From Raineya orbicola (GTDB taxonomy: Bacteria > Bacteroidota > Bacteroidia > Cytophagales > Thermonemataceae): DNA of 64,000 nt. A model generated the notes under the pieces. That model made no database searches. It had not been told where the DNA came from and saw only the letters and a list, made by a program, of their open reading frames with translations. This document shows positions 35,127 to 44,045 of this stretch, in pieces (the first letter of the stretch is position 1; the number at the start of each line of letters is the position of its first letter). Both the position numbers and the translations under genes were made by a program. The DNA lies in assembly GCF_002843425.1 (NCBI RefSeq), contig NZ_NKXO01000005.1, positions 1 through 64,000 on the forward strand, given 5' to 3'.

Positions 35127-35864
35127 ATGAAAAAACTTGGACTGATTGGTTTTCCCTTAACTCATTCATTTTCAAAAAAATATTTTCAAGAAAAGTTCTT
35201 GCGTGAAAATTTACAAGATTATTCCTATGAGCTTTACCCATTGGAAAATATCCAACAATTTTCCCAACTCCTCACCCAACACCCCGAACTCATTGGCTTA
35301 AACGTTACTATCCCTTACAAAGAACAAATTTTGCCTTTTTTAGACGAAATAAGCGAAAATGCTCAAAAAATCGGTGCTATCAATACCATAGCTATCCAAA
35401 ATGGCAAAAAGATAGGCTATAATACAGACTACGAAGGTTTTTTAGTTTCACTGCAAAATTTTTTGCAAGACGAAAAACCTAAAAAGGCTCTCATTTTGGG
35501 TACAGGCGGGGCAAGTAAAGCTGTACAAGCAGTTTTAGAATTCTTGCAAATCCCTTTTCAACTTGTTTCAAGGAAAAAGGGGACTTCTTTGCTCTCATAT
35601 GAAGAATTAACCCCACAAATCATAGAAAACGCTTCGCTTATTATCAATACAACCCCTTTGGGAATGTATCCTGAAACCAATACCTACCCACCTTTGCCTT
35701 ATGAAAGCATAAACCAGAAACATTTCCTTTACGATTTGGTGTATAACCCCGAATTTACACTTTTTTTACAAAAGGGCAAAGCAAGAGGAGCAAAAATTAA
35801 AAACGGATTAGAGATGCTCTACCTGCAAGCCGAAGCGGCTTGGGATATTTGGAAAGAGATTTAG
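35127..35864 (+). CDS. aroE: Shikimate dehydrogenase
   Basis: From ATG 35127 the protein has 245 residues, slightly short for AroE, with the conserved substrate part GFPLTHSFSKKYF at 8-20, NVTIPYKEQILPFLDE containing the catalytic lysine, NTDYEGF with the catalytic aspartate, and the NADP-binding GTGGASKAV. The C-terminal NGLEMLYLQAEAAWDIW is also typical. It reduces 3-dehydroshikimate to shikimate for aromatic amino acid synthesis. A start at 35019 would run through the tRNA gene on the other strand and is rejected. It is divergent from tRNA-Asp. Confidence 0.94.
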   Translation: MKKLGLIGFPLTHSFSKKYFQEKFLRENLQDYSYELYPLENIQQFSQLLTQHPELIGLNVTIPYKEQILPFLDEISENAQKIGAINTIAIQNGKKIGYNTDYEGFLVSLQNFLQDEKPKKALILGTGGASKAVQAVLEFLQIPFQLVSRKKGTSLLSYEELTPQIIENASLIINTTPLGMYPETNTYPPLPYESINQKHFLYDLVYNPEFTLFLQKGKARGAKIKNGLEMLYLQAEAAWDIWKEI

Positions 35865-35873
35865 ACCTATCAA

Positions 35874-35905
35874 AAAAGCCTCTGCATTTCATTACAGAGG
35901 CTTTT
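35874..35905. terminator. Bidirectional terminator, aroE / T9SS cargo gene
   Basis: An 11-bp perfect stem (35874-35884 with 35895-35905, AAAAGCCTCTG/CAGAGGCTTTT) with a 10-base loop lies between convergent genes. Confidence 0.88.
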
Positions 35906-35908
35906 GAG

Positions 35909-38900
35909 TTATTTCATTACTTGCAACCAACCACTACAGTTCACTCCCGAAGGAGACTCTAAATGATAATAGTACGTTCCTGACATTACTTCTTTACCAT
36001 CGCCCCATTCCTTTTTGTAATTATCAGATTGGAAAATCAACTTACCCCAACGATTCCAAATCTTGATTTTAGAACCTGCTTCCGCTACTTCAAAAACATC
36101 ATTTACGCCATCGCCATTAGGAGTAATAACGTTAGGTGGGAAAATCGGCGGTTTGGGTACATACACTTTCTTTTCAACTTTGGTTTCGCAATCATTCAAA
36201 TTTACGCCTACAAGTGTAATAGTGTATTCTCTATCAGGAATGAGGTAAGCGTGCTCAGGAGGGTTTGTGCCCGTGTAAGTAGTACCCTCTCCCATAGACC
36301 AACGAAACTGCTTAAATTTAAGCGTATCTACATTTACCAAATTGAGTTTTACACGATAAGGAGTATTACAATCTTTTACAAGTTGGAAGTCAAAATTTAC
36401 TGGTTCGGCTTGAATAACTGTAACTTTTACTTGTTTTCGTACCGTGCAATTATCATCTTTCATTTCCAATGTATAAGTAGTAGTTTGCAAAGGCGAAGCA
36501 ATTGGATTAGCAATATTAGGGTTGCTCAGACCTGTTGCAGGTGTCCATTTATAGGTTTTTGCACCACTCGCCACCAACTGCACACTATTAAACTTGCAAA
36601 TAGTAGCGTCATTAGGAGCTTGAAAATTGGGAATAGAAATGACCAGGTCTTGAACTTTTTGAGCAGTTTTGTTACAACTTGTTACAAACAAGCGAACCTT
36701 GTAGTTACCTGAACTTGCAAAAGTATAAGAGAAATTTTGTTGGGTAGTATTAGTGTATAAAATATTTCCTCCAATATCGTAGATAGTCCATTCAAAACTA
36801 TCAAATTCAGTAACATTAGGCGGGAACACAAAATTTACAAGAGCCGAGCAAGAGGTCCCTCCACCGATAATAGTAGTATTACTGCTGGGGTCTTGCATAG
36901 TAAAATCAGCATTGATGTTCGTTTGAAATTTGAAAACTGCACAATCCCAACCTGCTCCCGAAGCAATGGTGGGTTGCCAAACACCTGTTGTAGTAAGAAA
37001 GCCACTATTTGAACAAACGGCGTGATACACCGTGCCATCTTTGGCAAAACGGCTTGTACCGCCATCAACGTGTTCGCCTGATGAAGATCCCCCGACAAAA
37101 GTAGCATACAACAAACCCACCATATTAGGACGATATACTGCAAGATAAAAATCTCTCCCATCAGTAGTGCTTTTGAAAGCATCAGGCGTAACAGGTGAGC
37201 CTGTAACATTAGGAATACTGCTCCAACCACCATACCCCGCGATGTAGATGTTTCCACAAATATCTACAAGAAATGCTGTGGGTGAAAGATTGTAAGTACC
37301 ATTACCATTACCTACACGAGTACTCCATCCGCTTACGGTCAAATCGCCATTAAGTTTATGGATAAATTGCCCGCTATTGCCATTATTATAGACGCTTGCA
37401 GGAGCAATAGGATAGGTAGCATTGAGACTTTGCCCATATGCATAGGCATTGCCATCAGTATCCAAATCAATAAAAAAGACCATATCAGCTTGAGCAGTAC
37501 CCAAGTAAGTAGAACGAATAAGATTTCCGTTACTATCAAATTTGGCAAGGAAACCATCATCATTGCCAAAAGCCGCAGTATGCAAACCTGTGGCATTCGG
37601 TAAATCGGTGCTTCTTGTACCTCCACCAATAAAGATTTCGCCTGATGTATTTGTTTTTACAGAAAGAGCTAAATCTAAATTATTTCCTCCAAAATACCTA
37701 CCAAAGACCAAATTCAAATTATCATCAAATTTTAAGAGCAGAGCATCTTGTCCGCCTTGTAGAGTTCCTGTAACCCCTGCAATAGTATTTGAGGTAGTAT
37801 TGGTAGCTACAAAAATATCGTTATTGCTATCTACATAAATATCTCCCCTACTACCATCGCCGTAGTTATTGATTGTCCAAGCCAAAGAATTTGCTTTGAT
37901 AGCCTCATTACCACTTCCACCAAGCATTCTTGCACGGTTCAAAGAGCCGTCAGCGTTAAGTTTGACGATATACATATCGGTACCATTACTATAAGTGGAA
38001 GCCGTCACTGAGGCTGATGTTCCTCCTTGGAAAGTAGGTCCGAAGGTGATAGGAAAATCTGTAGAGCCTGTTGCCCCAAAAGCATAAAGTCTGTTATCAT
38101 TATCCACAACCAAACTATGAGGAATTTCGTTTTGGTTACCTCCCACAAAAGTTACATACAAAAGTGTAGTACCCGTAGGATTGTATTTGTAAAGGCGAAT
38201 ATTGATAGAGCCACCCAAACTACCTACATTCGTTGGTGTAGGCGAGCCTGAACGCATACCAGGACCGAAAGAAGTAGAGCCTGAATAAAGATGTCCCGCT
38301 TCATCAAAACAAGCGGTATTACCATAATTGCTTGCAGTAGCTCCTGAATAAGTGGCAAAGACGATACCTGGGTCTATCACAAGCGGATATTTTTTATTAT
38401 ATCCTTGTGGAAACTCAAAACTTACTATATTTCCATTCAGCACAAATTTAGTAGGCACTTCTACTTCTTTGCCCTTGATAATCTGATAGCTGTAAGGCTT
38501 TTTCTCGTAAATACTTCCCAAAGTGGTTTTAATTTCCAAAGAGCCATCGGGCAAAATCTCTAATCCCAAAGCATACTCATATTGCATTTGGATAAGACGA
38601 GGATTGGCATTTGGTTCTAAATGAAACTCATATTTTAGTGAATTGCCTTTGCTGAATAAATGATAAGAGATATTTGGATAGATACCTTCAAAAAGTACTT
38701 TTTTGTAGGCATTACACTGGTCTGCCCAGAATTTTTTGTCGTTGCCTAAATAATAATTGTATTTGGTTGGTTGAATTTCTGTGGGTTTGGCTTGCACAGG
38801 GCTTGCCCCCAAAAATTTTACTACAAAACTATGAAAGCGTATCTCTGCATCGGGGTTGATATCTTCGGGGTGTTCTTGATGATAACGTTTATGAACCGAT

Positions 38901-39127
38901 TGCTCGTCATAGAAAAAATACTGCAAACTACCATTTTGTACATCTAAAAAACCCGAAGGTATTTCAGCACGCAACTGAATATCCTTGTACCATTGTCCTT
39001 TGTTTTCTACAAAAGAGATTTGAGCAGGAGCTACCTCTAAGTTTTTGATAGGTGTTTGTTTTTTTTGAGCAAAAATATTGCCCACTATGCCCCCCCACAA
39101 GAAAATGAGTAAATATTTATGTTTCAT
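35909..39127 (-). CDS. Large secreted SBBP/PKD-type protein with T9SS type-B sorting domain
   Basis: The 1072-residue protein has a signal peptide ending at IFAQ, an N-terminal DUF7948-like region beginning FVENKGQWYKDIQLRAEIP, and a long run of beta-propeller-like SBBP repeats (about 260-720; recurring units such as YVTFVGG, YIVKLNADGSL and YATFVGGSSSG). PKD-like Ig domains follow (about 740-1000). The last 80 residues, NVITPNGDGVNDVFEV to GTYYYHLE...GWLQVMK, are the gliding-motility-associated type-B C-terminal domain recognised by the type IX secretion system. The protein is therefore exported through the outer membrane and probably released or attached to the cell surface. It lies beside two GldJ-like genes. 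Confidence 0.9.
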   Translation of the reverse strand: MKHKYLLIFLWGGIVGNIFAQKKQTPIKNLEVAPAQISFVENKGQWYKDIQLRAEIPSGFLDVQNGSLQYFFYDEQSVHKRYHQEHPEDINPDAEIRFHSFVVKFLGASPVQAKPTEIQPTKYNYYLGNDKKFWADQCNAYKKVLFEGIYPNISYHLFSKGNSLKYEFHLEPNANPRLIQMQYEYALGLEILPDGSLEIKTTLGSIYEKKPYSYQIIKGKEVEVPTKFVLNGNIVSFEFPQGYNKKYPLVIDPGIVFATYSGATASNYGNTACFDEAGHLYSGSTSFGPGMRSGSPTPTNVGSLGGSINIRLYKYNPTGTTLLYVTFVGGNQNEIPHSLVVDNDNRLYAFGATGSTDFPITFGPTFQGGTSASVTASTYSNGTDMYIVKLNADGSLNRARMLGGSGNEAIKANSLAWTINNYGDGSRGDIYVDSNNDIFVATNTTSNTIAGVTGTLQGGQDALLLKFDDNLNLVFGRYFGGNNLDLALSVKTNTSGEIFIGGGTRSTDLPNATGLHTAAFGNDDGFLAKFDSNGNLIRSTYLGTAQADMVFFIDLDTDGNAYAYGQSLNATYPIAPASVYNNGNSGQFIHKLNGDLTVSGWSTRVGNGNGTYNLSPTAFLVDICGNIYIAGYGGWSSIPNVTGSPVTPDAFKSTTDGRDFYLAVYRPNMVGLLYATFVGGSSSGEHVDGGTSRFAKDGTVYHAVCSNSGFLTTTGVWQPTIASGAGWDCAVFKFQTNINADFTMQDPSSNTTIIGGGTSCSALVNFVFPPNVTEFDSFEWTIYDIGGNILYTNTTQQNFSYTFASSGNYKVRLFVTSCNKTAQKVQDLVISIPNFQAPNDATICKFNSVQLVASGAKTYKWTPATGLSNPNIANPIASPLQTTTYTLEMKDDNCTVRKQVKVTVIQAEPVNFDFQLVKDCNTPYRVKLNLVNVDTLKFKQFRWSMGEGTTYTGTNPPEHAYLIPDREYTITLVGVNLNDCETKVEKKVYVPKPPIFPPNVITPNGDGVNDVFEVAEAGSKIKIWNRWGKLIFQSDNYKKEWGDGKEVMSGTYYYHLESPSGVNCSGWLQVMK

Positions 39128-39162
39128 TGTAAAAAAATTTTGCCCGATAAAAATTGTTCAGG

Positions 39163-39193
39163 CAAAATTACTCAAAAAAATGGAATATTCAAA
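39163..39193 (-). promoter_or_regulatory. Promoter of the T9SS cargo gene
   Basis: The minus strand has TTTG (39193-39190), a 19-base spacer and TAATTTTG (39170-39163), an exact consensus match about 36 bases upstream of the ATG. Confidence 0.75.
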
Positions 39194-39216
39194 ATAAAAT
39201 TTTGCAAAAACATCTC

Positions 39217-40866
39217 CTATTCTTGCTCATTCTGTTCGTTTTGATTTTTCCTTTTATTTTTTCTTTCTTCTTTTTCTTGTGCCTTTTGTTGTTTTTCCTT
39301 TAACCTCTGTAATTTTTTGCGTTCTTTGGCTTGTTGAGCTTCAAATTTAGCTTTTCGTTTCTTTTGAGCCTCTGTGAGGTCAGCATCGCTGGTAATGGTG
39401 TTGTCTTTGGGGTTTTCCTTTTTGGGTGCATAATTCATAGCACAGCGGAAACCCAAAGTAGCCAGACTCTTGTCCATTTCCAAATATCTACGCGTGCCGG
39501 GAATAAGCCAATAGGCTACATCTTTCCAAGAACCACCTTTATAGACCTTGAAACGAGATAACTTTTCTTTTGCTATAATATTGCCGGGTAAGCCAAGCAA
39601 GTTATGGCTCATTGCATTTGGGAAAGGCATTAAATTTTCTTTAGCAATATCTATGGTGTCTTTTTGTTGCTGTTTAATTCTTTGCCCTTTCGTTTTCATC
39701 GTTGTATCCGACCTACCATAAAGCATCACATTGATTGTGAGTTTGTTTTGATAAGTAGAATCTGTATAAGTGGCTATTCTCTTTACCTGACGTAAATCAG
39801 GGTATTCTTCCCAACCTTCTACAAAGTAAGCGTCTTCTACCCATTCATTTACATTTCCTGCCATATTGTACAAGCCAAAATCATTAGGAGGATAGGAGTA
39901 AATAGATGCCGTAACCATCGCCCCATCGTTAAGCCTGCCTGCAATACCTGCATAATCGCCCCTGCCACGCTTGAAATTAGCTAAAAATAACCCTTTGTTC
40001 GGATTGTAAGGATTACGGGTTTGGCGTGTATCCCAAGGATACAAGCGTTCTTTACCTGCGGCACGAGCATTGTCGTATTGCGTGGCGGTCATCGCTTTGG
40101 CGGCATATTCCCACTCGGCTTCCGTGGGCAAACGATAATCAGGGAACTTAATAATATTTGCAGTATCTATTTTTTCGGGTTTGGTAAATTGCCCAACGGT
40201 AAGTTTGCCATCAAGTTTTACACCTGAATAATAACTTTTCATTTCTTGATAATGATTTACCATTTTGGTTCGCCACTTGCAAAATTCTTGTGCCTGAATC
40301 CAAGTAACTCCCACAACAGGATACATTCTAAATCCTGGGTGGCGTAAATAGTTTTTTACATAAGAATCGTTAGCGGCGGCTTCCGAAGCCCAAACGGTGG
40401 TATCAGGTAATAAAATCTCTTCTGCAAATTCTTCAAAGGTCATTCCTGCGGGGATAGAATCACGATTATAATAAAAAAAATTCATAAATTCAAGCCAATG
40501 GATATTGGCTATTTCGGTTCTATCCATATAAAAAGAAGGTACAATCACACGCGTAAGACGATTGCGAGAAAGATTAATGACATCTTCTTCGGTAATGCCC
40601 ATCACGAAAGTTCCTCCTTCAATGAAAACCATATTAGGAGCGTTAGGCATATCGTAGTATTTAGCTACAATCATACTATTATCAATGGTGCTATCGTTAT
40701 AGGGAATACCCGTAACCTGACTAACACCATCTACATTACCTGCTTGCATATCCTCAAAAGATTGCCGCTCGGTTTTATCTTTTTTCTTGAATAAAGAACA
40801 AGCCGAAAAAGTATAAAAAATTATGAACAGAAAAGCCAAGTATGTATATTGGACTTGAATTTTCAT
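39217..40866 (-). CDS. GldJ-like gliding-motility lipoprotein (copy 2)
   Basis: From ATG 40866 the 549-residue protein has a lipoprotein signal with lipobox FSAC (Cys23) and a formylglycine-generating-enzyme/sulfatase-modifying (SUMF1) domain. The features match GldJ rather than GldK: MVFIEGGTFVMG, SFYMDRTEIANIHWLEF, NYLRHPGFRMYPVVGVTWIQAQEFCKWRT, RGRGDYAGIAG, YPPNDFGLYNMAGNVNEWVED and GGSWKDVAYWLIPGTRRYL. GldJ is an outer-membrane-anchored lipoprotein needed for gliding and T9SS in Flavobacterium. It differs from its upstream paralogue by a C-terminal tail of about 50 residues made almost wholly of Lys, Arg, Glu, Gln and Asn. An upstream start at 40899 is not preferred. Confidence 0.82.
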   Translation of the reverse strand: MKIQVQYTYLAFLFIIFYTFSACSLFKKKDKTERQSFEDMQAGNVDGVSQVTGIPYNDSTIDNSMIVAKYYDMPNAPNMVFIEGGTFVMGITEEDVINLSRNRLTRVIVPSFYMDRTEIANIHWLEFMNFFYYNRDSIPAGMTFEEFAEEILLPDTTVWASEAAANDSYVKNYLRHPGFRMYPVVGVTWIQAQEFCKWRTKMVNHYQEMKSYYSGVKLDGKLTVGQFTKPEKIDTANIIKFPDYRLPTEAEWEYAAKAMTATQYDNARAAGKERLYPWDTRQTRNPYNPNKGLFLANFKRGRGDYAGIAGRLNDGAMVTASIYSYPPNDFGLYNMAGNVNEWVEDAYFVEGWEEYPDLRQVKRIATYTDSTYQNKLTINVMLYGRSDTTMKTKGQRIKQQQKDTIDIAKENLMPFPNAMSHNLLGLPGNIIAKEKLSRFKVYKGGSWKDVAYWLIPGTRRYLEMDKSLATLGFRCAMNYAPKKENPKDNTITSDADLTEAQKKRKAKFEAQQAKERKKLQRLKEKQQKAQEKEERKNKRKNQNEQNEQE

Positions 40867-40926
40867 AATGAAGTTTTTGAAATAATATTTCAATTTCAAG
40901 ATTTAGCTGATAGGATTTTTTGCAAA

Positions 40927-40964
40927 CACAAAAAGGCTTTGATAACACACAAAGCCTTTTTGTG
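40927..40964 (-). terminator. Terminator between the two GldJ-like genes
   Basis: A perfect 15-bp stem (40927-40941 with 40950-40964, arm CACAAAAAGGCTTTG) with an 8-base loop lies after the upstream gldJ-like gene, so the two paralogues are probably separately transcribed. Confidence 0.85.
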
Positions 40965-40979
40965 GATATCTATAAAAGA

Positions 40980-42494
40980 TTATCTGTACTGACCGCCCAC
41001 ACGCTTATTACCACGACGTTTTTCACCCACTTTCTCTCCCGCCATAATCATAGCACAGCGGAAGCCAATATAATCACGAGCTTCAAACTTGTTTAAGTAT
41101 CTTCTTGTACCAGGTGATAGCCAGTAAGCTACGTCTCTCCAAGAACCGCCTTTGTATACCCTTGCACTGTCATCAACCAACGAGTTTTTCTTACCAGCAA
41201 GCAAGTAATTAGAGGTAGGGTCTCCCACGACAGATTTTGAAGGGTCTGATTTGAGTTTGGTACTATCTAATTGAATTCTTCTTACAGGGTTCAAATCATT
41301 TACATCTTCAAAAGCCAAAGGACGATACACATCTTCAACCCACTCAGCTACATTACCACCGATATTGTAGAGACCAAAATCGTTAGGAGGATAAGCATAC
41401 ACCCATTCTGTAATAAGAGCGGCGTCATTTTGTTTTCCTGCAATACCCGCATAATCACCTCTACCACGCTTGAAGTTAGCTAAAAAGAAGCCCATTTGCT
41501 TTCCGTAAGGATTACGAGTAGCGTGCCCGTCCCAAGGATATACACGATTATTTGATTGGTTCTCATCTTCATATTGCGTTCCAATCATACCTTTGGCGGC
41601 GTATTCCCATTCTGCCTCTGTGGGCAAACGATAATCAGGCATAATTACGCCACTCTCCAAAGGAGCATCTTTGGCAGTTTTGTATTCATTCAAAGCACCA
41701 TCTTTGTCTTTCTTCTTTGCTTCGTTGAATAAATACTCGTTGGCAGCACGCGTACGCCACTTGCAAAATTCTTGTGCTTGCACCCAATTAATGCCTACCA
41801 CAGGGAAAAAGCGGAAGCCGGGATAACGCAAATAATTGGCAACATAAGAATCATTAAAAGCTGTTTCTCTTGCCCATACGGTAGTATCGGGGCGTAAGAT
41901 TTGAACCAAAAAGTAAGAATAATCAAAACGCTTTACATCGTTTGGTTGGATAACATCTAACTTTTGGAAATTGTATTTATTGGTTTTAGTGTTATTTAAG
42001 TAATCCACATAAGCATTGTATCGCTCGGTTTTTTTGGAGTCGTAAGTATAACCATCGTGGATATTAGGAATTTCTGACTTGTTTTTATCTTGCTTGTAAA
42101 ACTCCATAAATTCAAGCCAGTGAATATTTGCCACTTCGGTCATATCCATATAAAAAGATTGGATACTGATAGCTCTCTCACGATTATCGCGGGTGTAAAG
42201 AATATCCTCCTCCCCTGAACCCATCACAAAGCGTCCTCCTTCAATAAATACCAAATTGGGACCATCGGGTTGTCCTAAATAAGGTCTTACTTTTAGCGAG
42301 GTGTAAGCACCTGTATCTTGCATATTGTAAGGTATGCCCGTAACTTGGCTAAACATACCTTTCTTATGGACATTGTCGCTTCGTTGCACCTGCATTGGGA
42401 AACCTTCGCTTTGCTTTTTCCCAAACATACTACACGCCCCAAGCGTAACCGCACACGTACCCGCTACGAGCAAGGTTTTCATACTTTGATTCAT
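40980..42494 (-). CDS. gldJ: GldJ-like gliding-motility lipoprotein (copy 1)
   Basis: From ATG 42494 (an ATG at 42482 is also possible) the 504-residue protein has the lipobox LGAC with Cys21 and the same SUMF1-type domain as the downstream paralogue: LVFIEGGRFVMGSGEEDI, SFYMDMTEVANIHWLEF, NYLRYPGFRFFPVVGINWVQAQEFCKWRT, RGRGDYAGIAG, YPPNDFGLYNIGGNVAEWVED and SWRDVAYWLSPGTRRYL. It has a longer insertion near residues 115-170 and a short basic C-terminus. GldJ proteins stabilise other gliding components at the outer membrane. The cysteine pair used by true formylglycine-generating enzymes is not evident, which fits a structural role. GldK/L/M/N genes are not in the window. Confidence 0.82.
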   Translation of the reverse strand: MNQSMKTLLVAGTCAVTLGACSMFGKKQSEGFPMQVQRSDNVHKKGMFSQVTGIPYNMQDTGAYTSLKVRPYLGQPDGPNLVFIEGGRFVMGSGEEDILYTRDNRERAISIQSFYMDMTEVANIHWLEFMEFYKQDKNKSEIPNIHDGYTYDSKKTERYNAYVDYLNNTKTNKYNFQKLDVIQPNDVKRFDYSYFLVQILRPDTTVWARETAFNDSYVANYLRYPGFRFFPVVGINWVQAQEFCKWRTRAANEYLFNEAKKKDKDGALNEYKTAKDAPLESGVIMPDYRLPTEAEWEYAAKGMIGTQYEDENQSNNRVYPWDGHATRNPYGKQMGFFLANFKRGRGDYAGIAGKQNDAALITEWVYAYPPNDFGLYNIGGNVAEWVEDVYRPLAFEDVNDLNPVRRIQLDSTKLKSDPSKSVVGDPTSNYLLAGKKNSLVDDSARVYKGGSWRDVAYWLSPGTRRYLNKFEARDYIGFRCAMIMAGEKVGEKRRGNKRVGGQYR

Positions 42495-42581
42495 AATTCT
42501 TGGATTTTTTAACACTATTTCAAGTTTTTTGAGGTTACATCAGTAATTGTACCAAAATTGAGAGTTTTTTTTGAGTTCGCC

Positions 42582-42616
42582 AAAATTTTTTGAAAAAATT
42601 TTTCAAAAAAATTTTT
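42582..42616. repeat. Near-perfect A/T-tract palindrome
   Basis: Runs AAAATTTTTTG, AAAAAATTTTT and CAAAAAAATTTTT form a near-perfect palindrome centred at 42598. It lies in the 210-base gap between the divergent gldJ-like and sigma-54-activator genes and is likely to be intrinsically bent. Confidence 0.5.
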
Positions 42617-42704
42617 GAAGCAGACATTTTGTCAGCACTTTTGCAACTCTTTGGCACTTTTTTATGTTTATGATTTTGCCTCAAAAATAAATATTTTTTT
42701 AATA

Positions 42705-43988
42705 ATGATAACAAATTTAGACCTTCAAAGTATCAAGCAACGTTTCGGAATAGTGGGAAATGCTCCTTTGCTCAATCACGCTCTGGAAAGGGCTATAATG
42801 GTTGCTCCCACCGAAATCAATGTGCTTATTACAGGTGAAAGCGGTGTAGGGAAAGAGTCTTTCTCAAAAATCATACATCAATTAAGTCCTCGTAAGCATA
42901 ATGCTTTTACAGCAGTCAATTGTGGAGCTATTCCCGAAGGAACCATAGATTCAGAACTTTTCGGACACGAAAAAGGAGCTTTTACAGGAGCTGTGGAAAG
43001 TCGTAAAGGTTTTTTTGAAGTAACCAACGGAGGAACTATTTTTTTAGATGAAATTGGCGAAATGCCCTTAGCTACGCAAGCCCGCTTATTGCGTGTATTA
43101 GAATATGGAGAATTTATAAAAGTAGGCTCTTCCAAAGTACAAAAAACTGATGTACGAGTAGTAGCGGCAACAAATGTCAATTTAGAAGAGGCTATTCGTA
43201 AAGGTAAGTTTCGTGAAGATTTGTATTATCGTTTGAGCACCGTTCCCATTTACGTACCCGCCTTGCGTGAAAGAGGCAATGATGTACTATTGCTTTTCAG
43301 AAAGTTTGCCACCGATTTTGCTGAAAAATATCGCAGAGACCCCATAGAACTAAACGAAGAAGCAAAAAATATCATTCTGAACTATCGTTTTCCCGGAAAT
43401 ATTCGCCAACTGAAAAACCTTGTGTATGATCTTTCTATCACCGCCGAAAGCCAAATCATTACAGCTGACATTCTACAAAAATACTTACCCAAAGCTATCC
43501 ATAACAACTTACCCGCTCTTGTAGAAAACGAAAACCAACAGCAAACCTTTTCCGATAGAGAATTGCTCTATAAAGTGCTTTTTGATATGCGTAAAGATGT
43601 TACAGAACTAAAAAAGTTGGTCTTGCAGATGCTTACAAGCGGTAGTTCGCTTGCAGGAGCAGAAATTCTCAAAAACCACCAAGACTTGTTCAAAGAAGTA
43701 CAGGGCTTTCCTGCGGTAGTATCTAGCGAAAGCAATATAGGTAATAAAGTAGTCCTGCCTGTCATTCAGTCCGAAAGTAGTGTCATTCCTTTTTCGGAAT
43801 CTACCGAACAAATTGAAGATATTCCACACGAAACAGAGGAAGAAACCCTTTCTTTGGAAAAGAAGGAGAAAGAGCTAATTATCAAAGCGTTAAAACAACA
43901 CAACGGTAAACGCAAGTACGCCGCCGAAGATTTAGGCATTTCGGAAAGAACCCTTTACAGGAAAATCAAAAAATATGGACTTGAATAG
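42705..43988 (+). CDS. Sigma-54-dependent transcriptional activator (no receiver domain)
   Basis: From ATG 42705 the protein has 427 residues. It starts almost directly with the AAA+ domain: Walker A GESGVGKE at 44-51, the sigma-54-contact loop GAFTGA at 91-96, Walker B TIFLDEIGE at 111-119 and the arginine-finger region FREDLYYRL. After residue 265 comes a variable acidic linker of about 130 residues, and a Fis-type helix-turn-helix occupies about 400-427 (GKRKYAAEDLGISERTLYRKIKKYGL, split as GKRKYAAEDLGIS and ERTLYRKIKKYGL). There is no N-terminal receiver, GAF or PAS domain, so control must come from its level, the linker or a partner. The in-frame start at 42615 would add an unconserved AT-rich N-terminus. 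The next gene carries a matching promoter. Confidence 0.92.
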   Translation: MITNLDLQSIKQRFGIVGNAPLLNHALERAIMVAPTEINVLITGESGVGKESFSKIIHQLSPRKHNAFTAVNCGAIPEGTIDSELFGHEKGAFTGAVESRKGFFEVTNGGTIFLDEIGEMPLATQARLLRVLEYGEFIKVGSSKVQKTDVRVVAATNVNLEEAIRKGKFREDLYYRLSTVPIYVPALRERGNDVLLLFRKFATDFAEKYRRDPIELNEEAKNIILNYRFPGNIRQLKNLVYDLSITAESQIITADILQKYLPKAIHNNLPALVENENQQQTFSDRELLYKVLFDMRKDVTELKKLVLQMLTSGSSLAGAEILKNHQDLFKEVQGFPAVVSSESNIGNKVVLPVIQSESSVIPFSESTEQIEDIPHETEEETLSLEKKEKELIIKALKQHNGKRKYAAEDLGISERTLYRKIKKYGLE

Positions 43989-43990
43989 TT

Positions 43991-44005
43991 TGGCACGCTA
44001 TTTGT
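43991..44005 (+). promoter_or_regulatory. Sigma-54 (-24/-12) promoter upstream of the outer-membrane protein gene
   Basis: TGGCACG at 43991-43997, four bases, then TTGT at 44002-44005 match the sigma-54 consensus TGGCACG-N4-TTGC except for the last base. The GG and the -12 G are exactly 12 bases apart. It begins within three bases of the activator gene stop and about 50 bases before the barrel gene. Confidence 0.75.
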
Positions 44006-44045
44006 GATAATTGCTTTCAGTTATTTAACCTAAACCCAAAAAACT

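Noticed and set aside
36029-36712. 227-codon plus-strand frame opposite the T9SS cargo gene
   Set aside because: It has no domain, signal peptide or start context, and lies opposite PKD and C-terminal sorting sequence.
39217-42494. Sulfatase-activating (formylglycine-generating) function for the two SUMF1-type lipoproteins
   Set aside because: No sulfatase genes are near, the catalytic cysteine pair is not evident and the sequences match GldJ more closely.
42615-42704. Upstream start for the sigma-54 activator
   Set aside because: The extra 30 residues are low-complexity from an AT-rich intergenic region and precede the conserved N-terminus; ATG 42705 is better.
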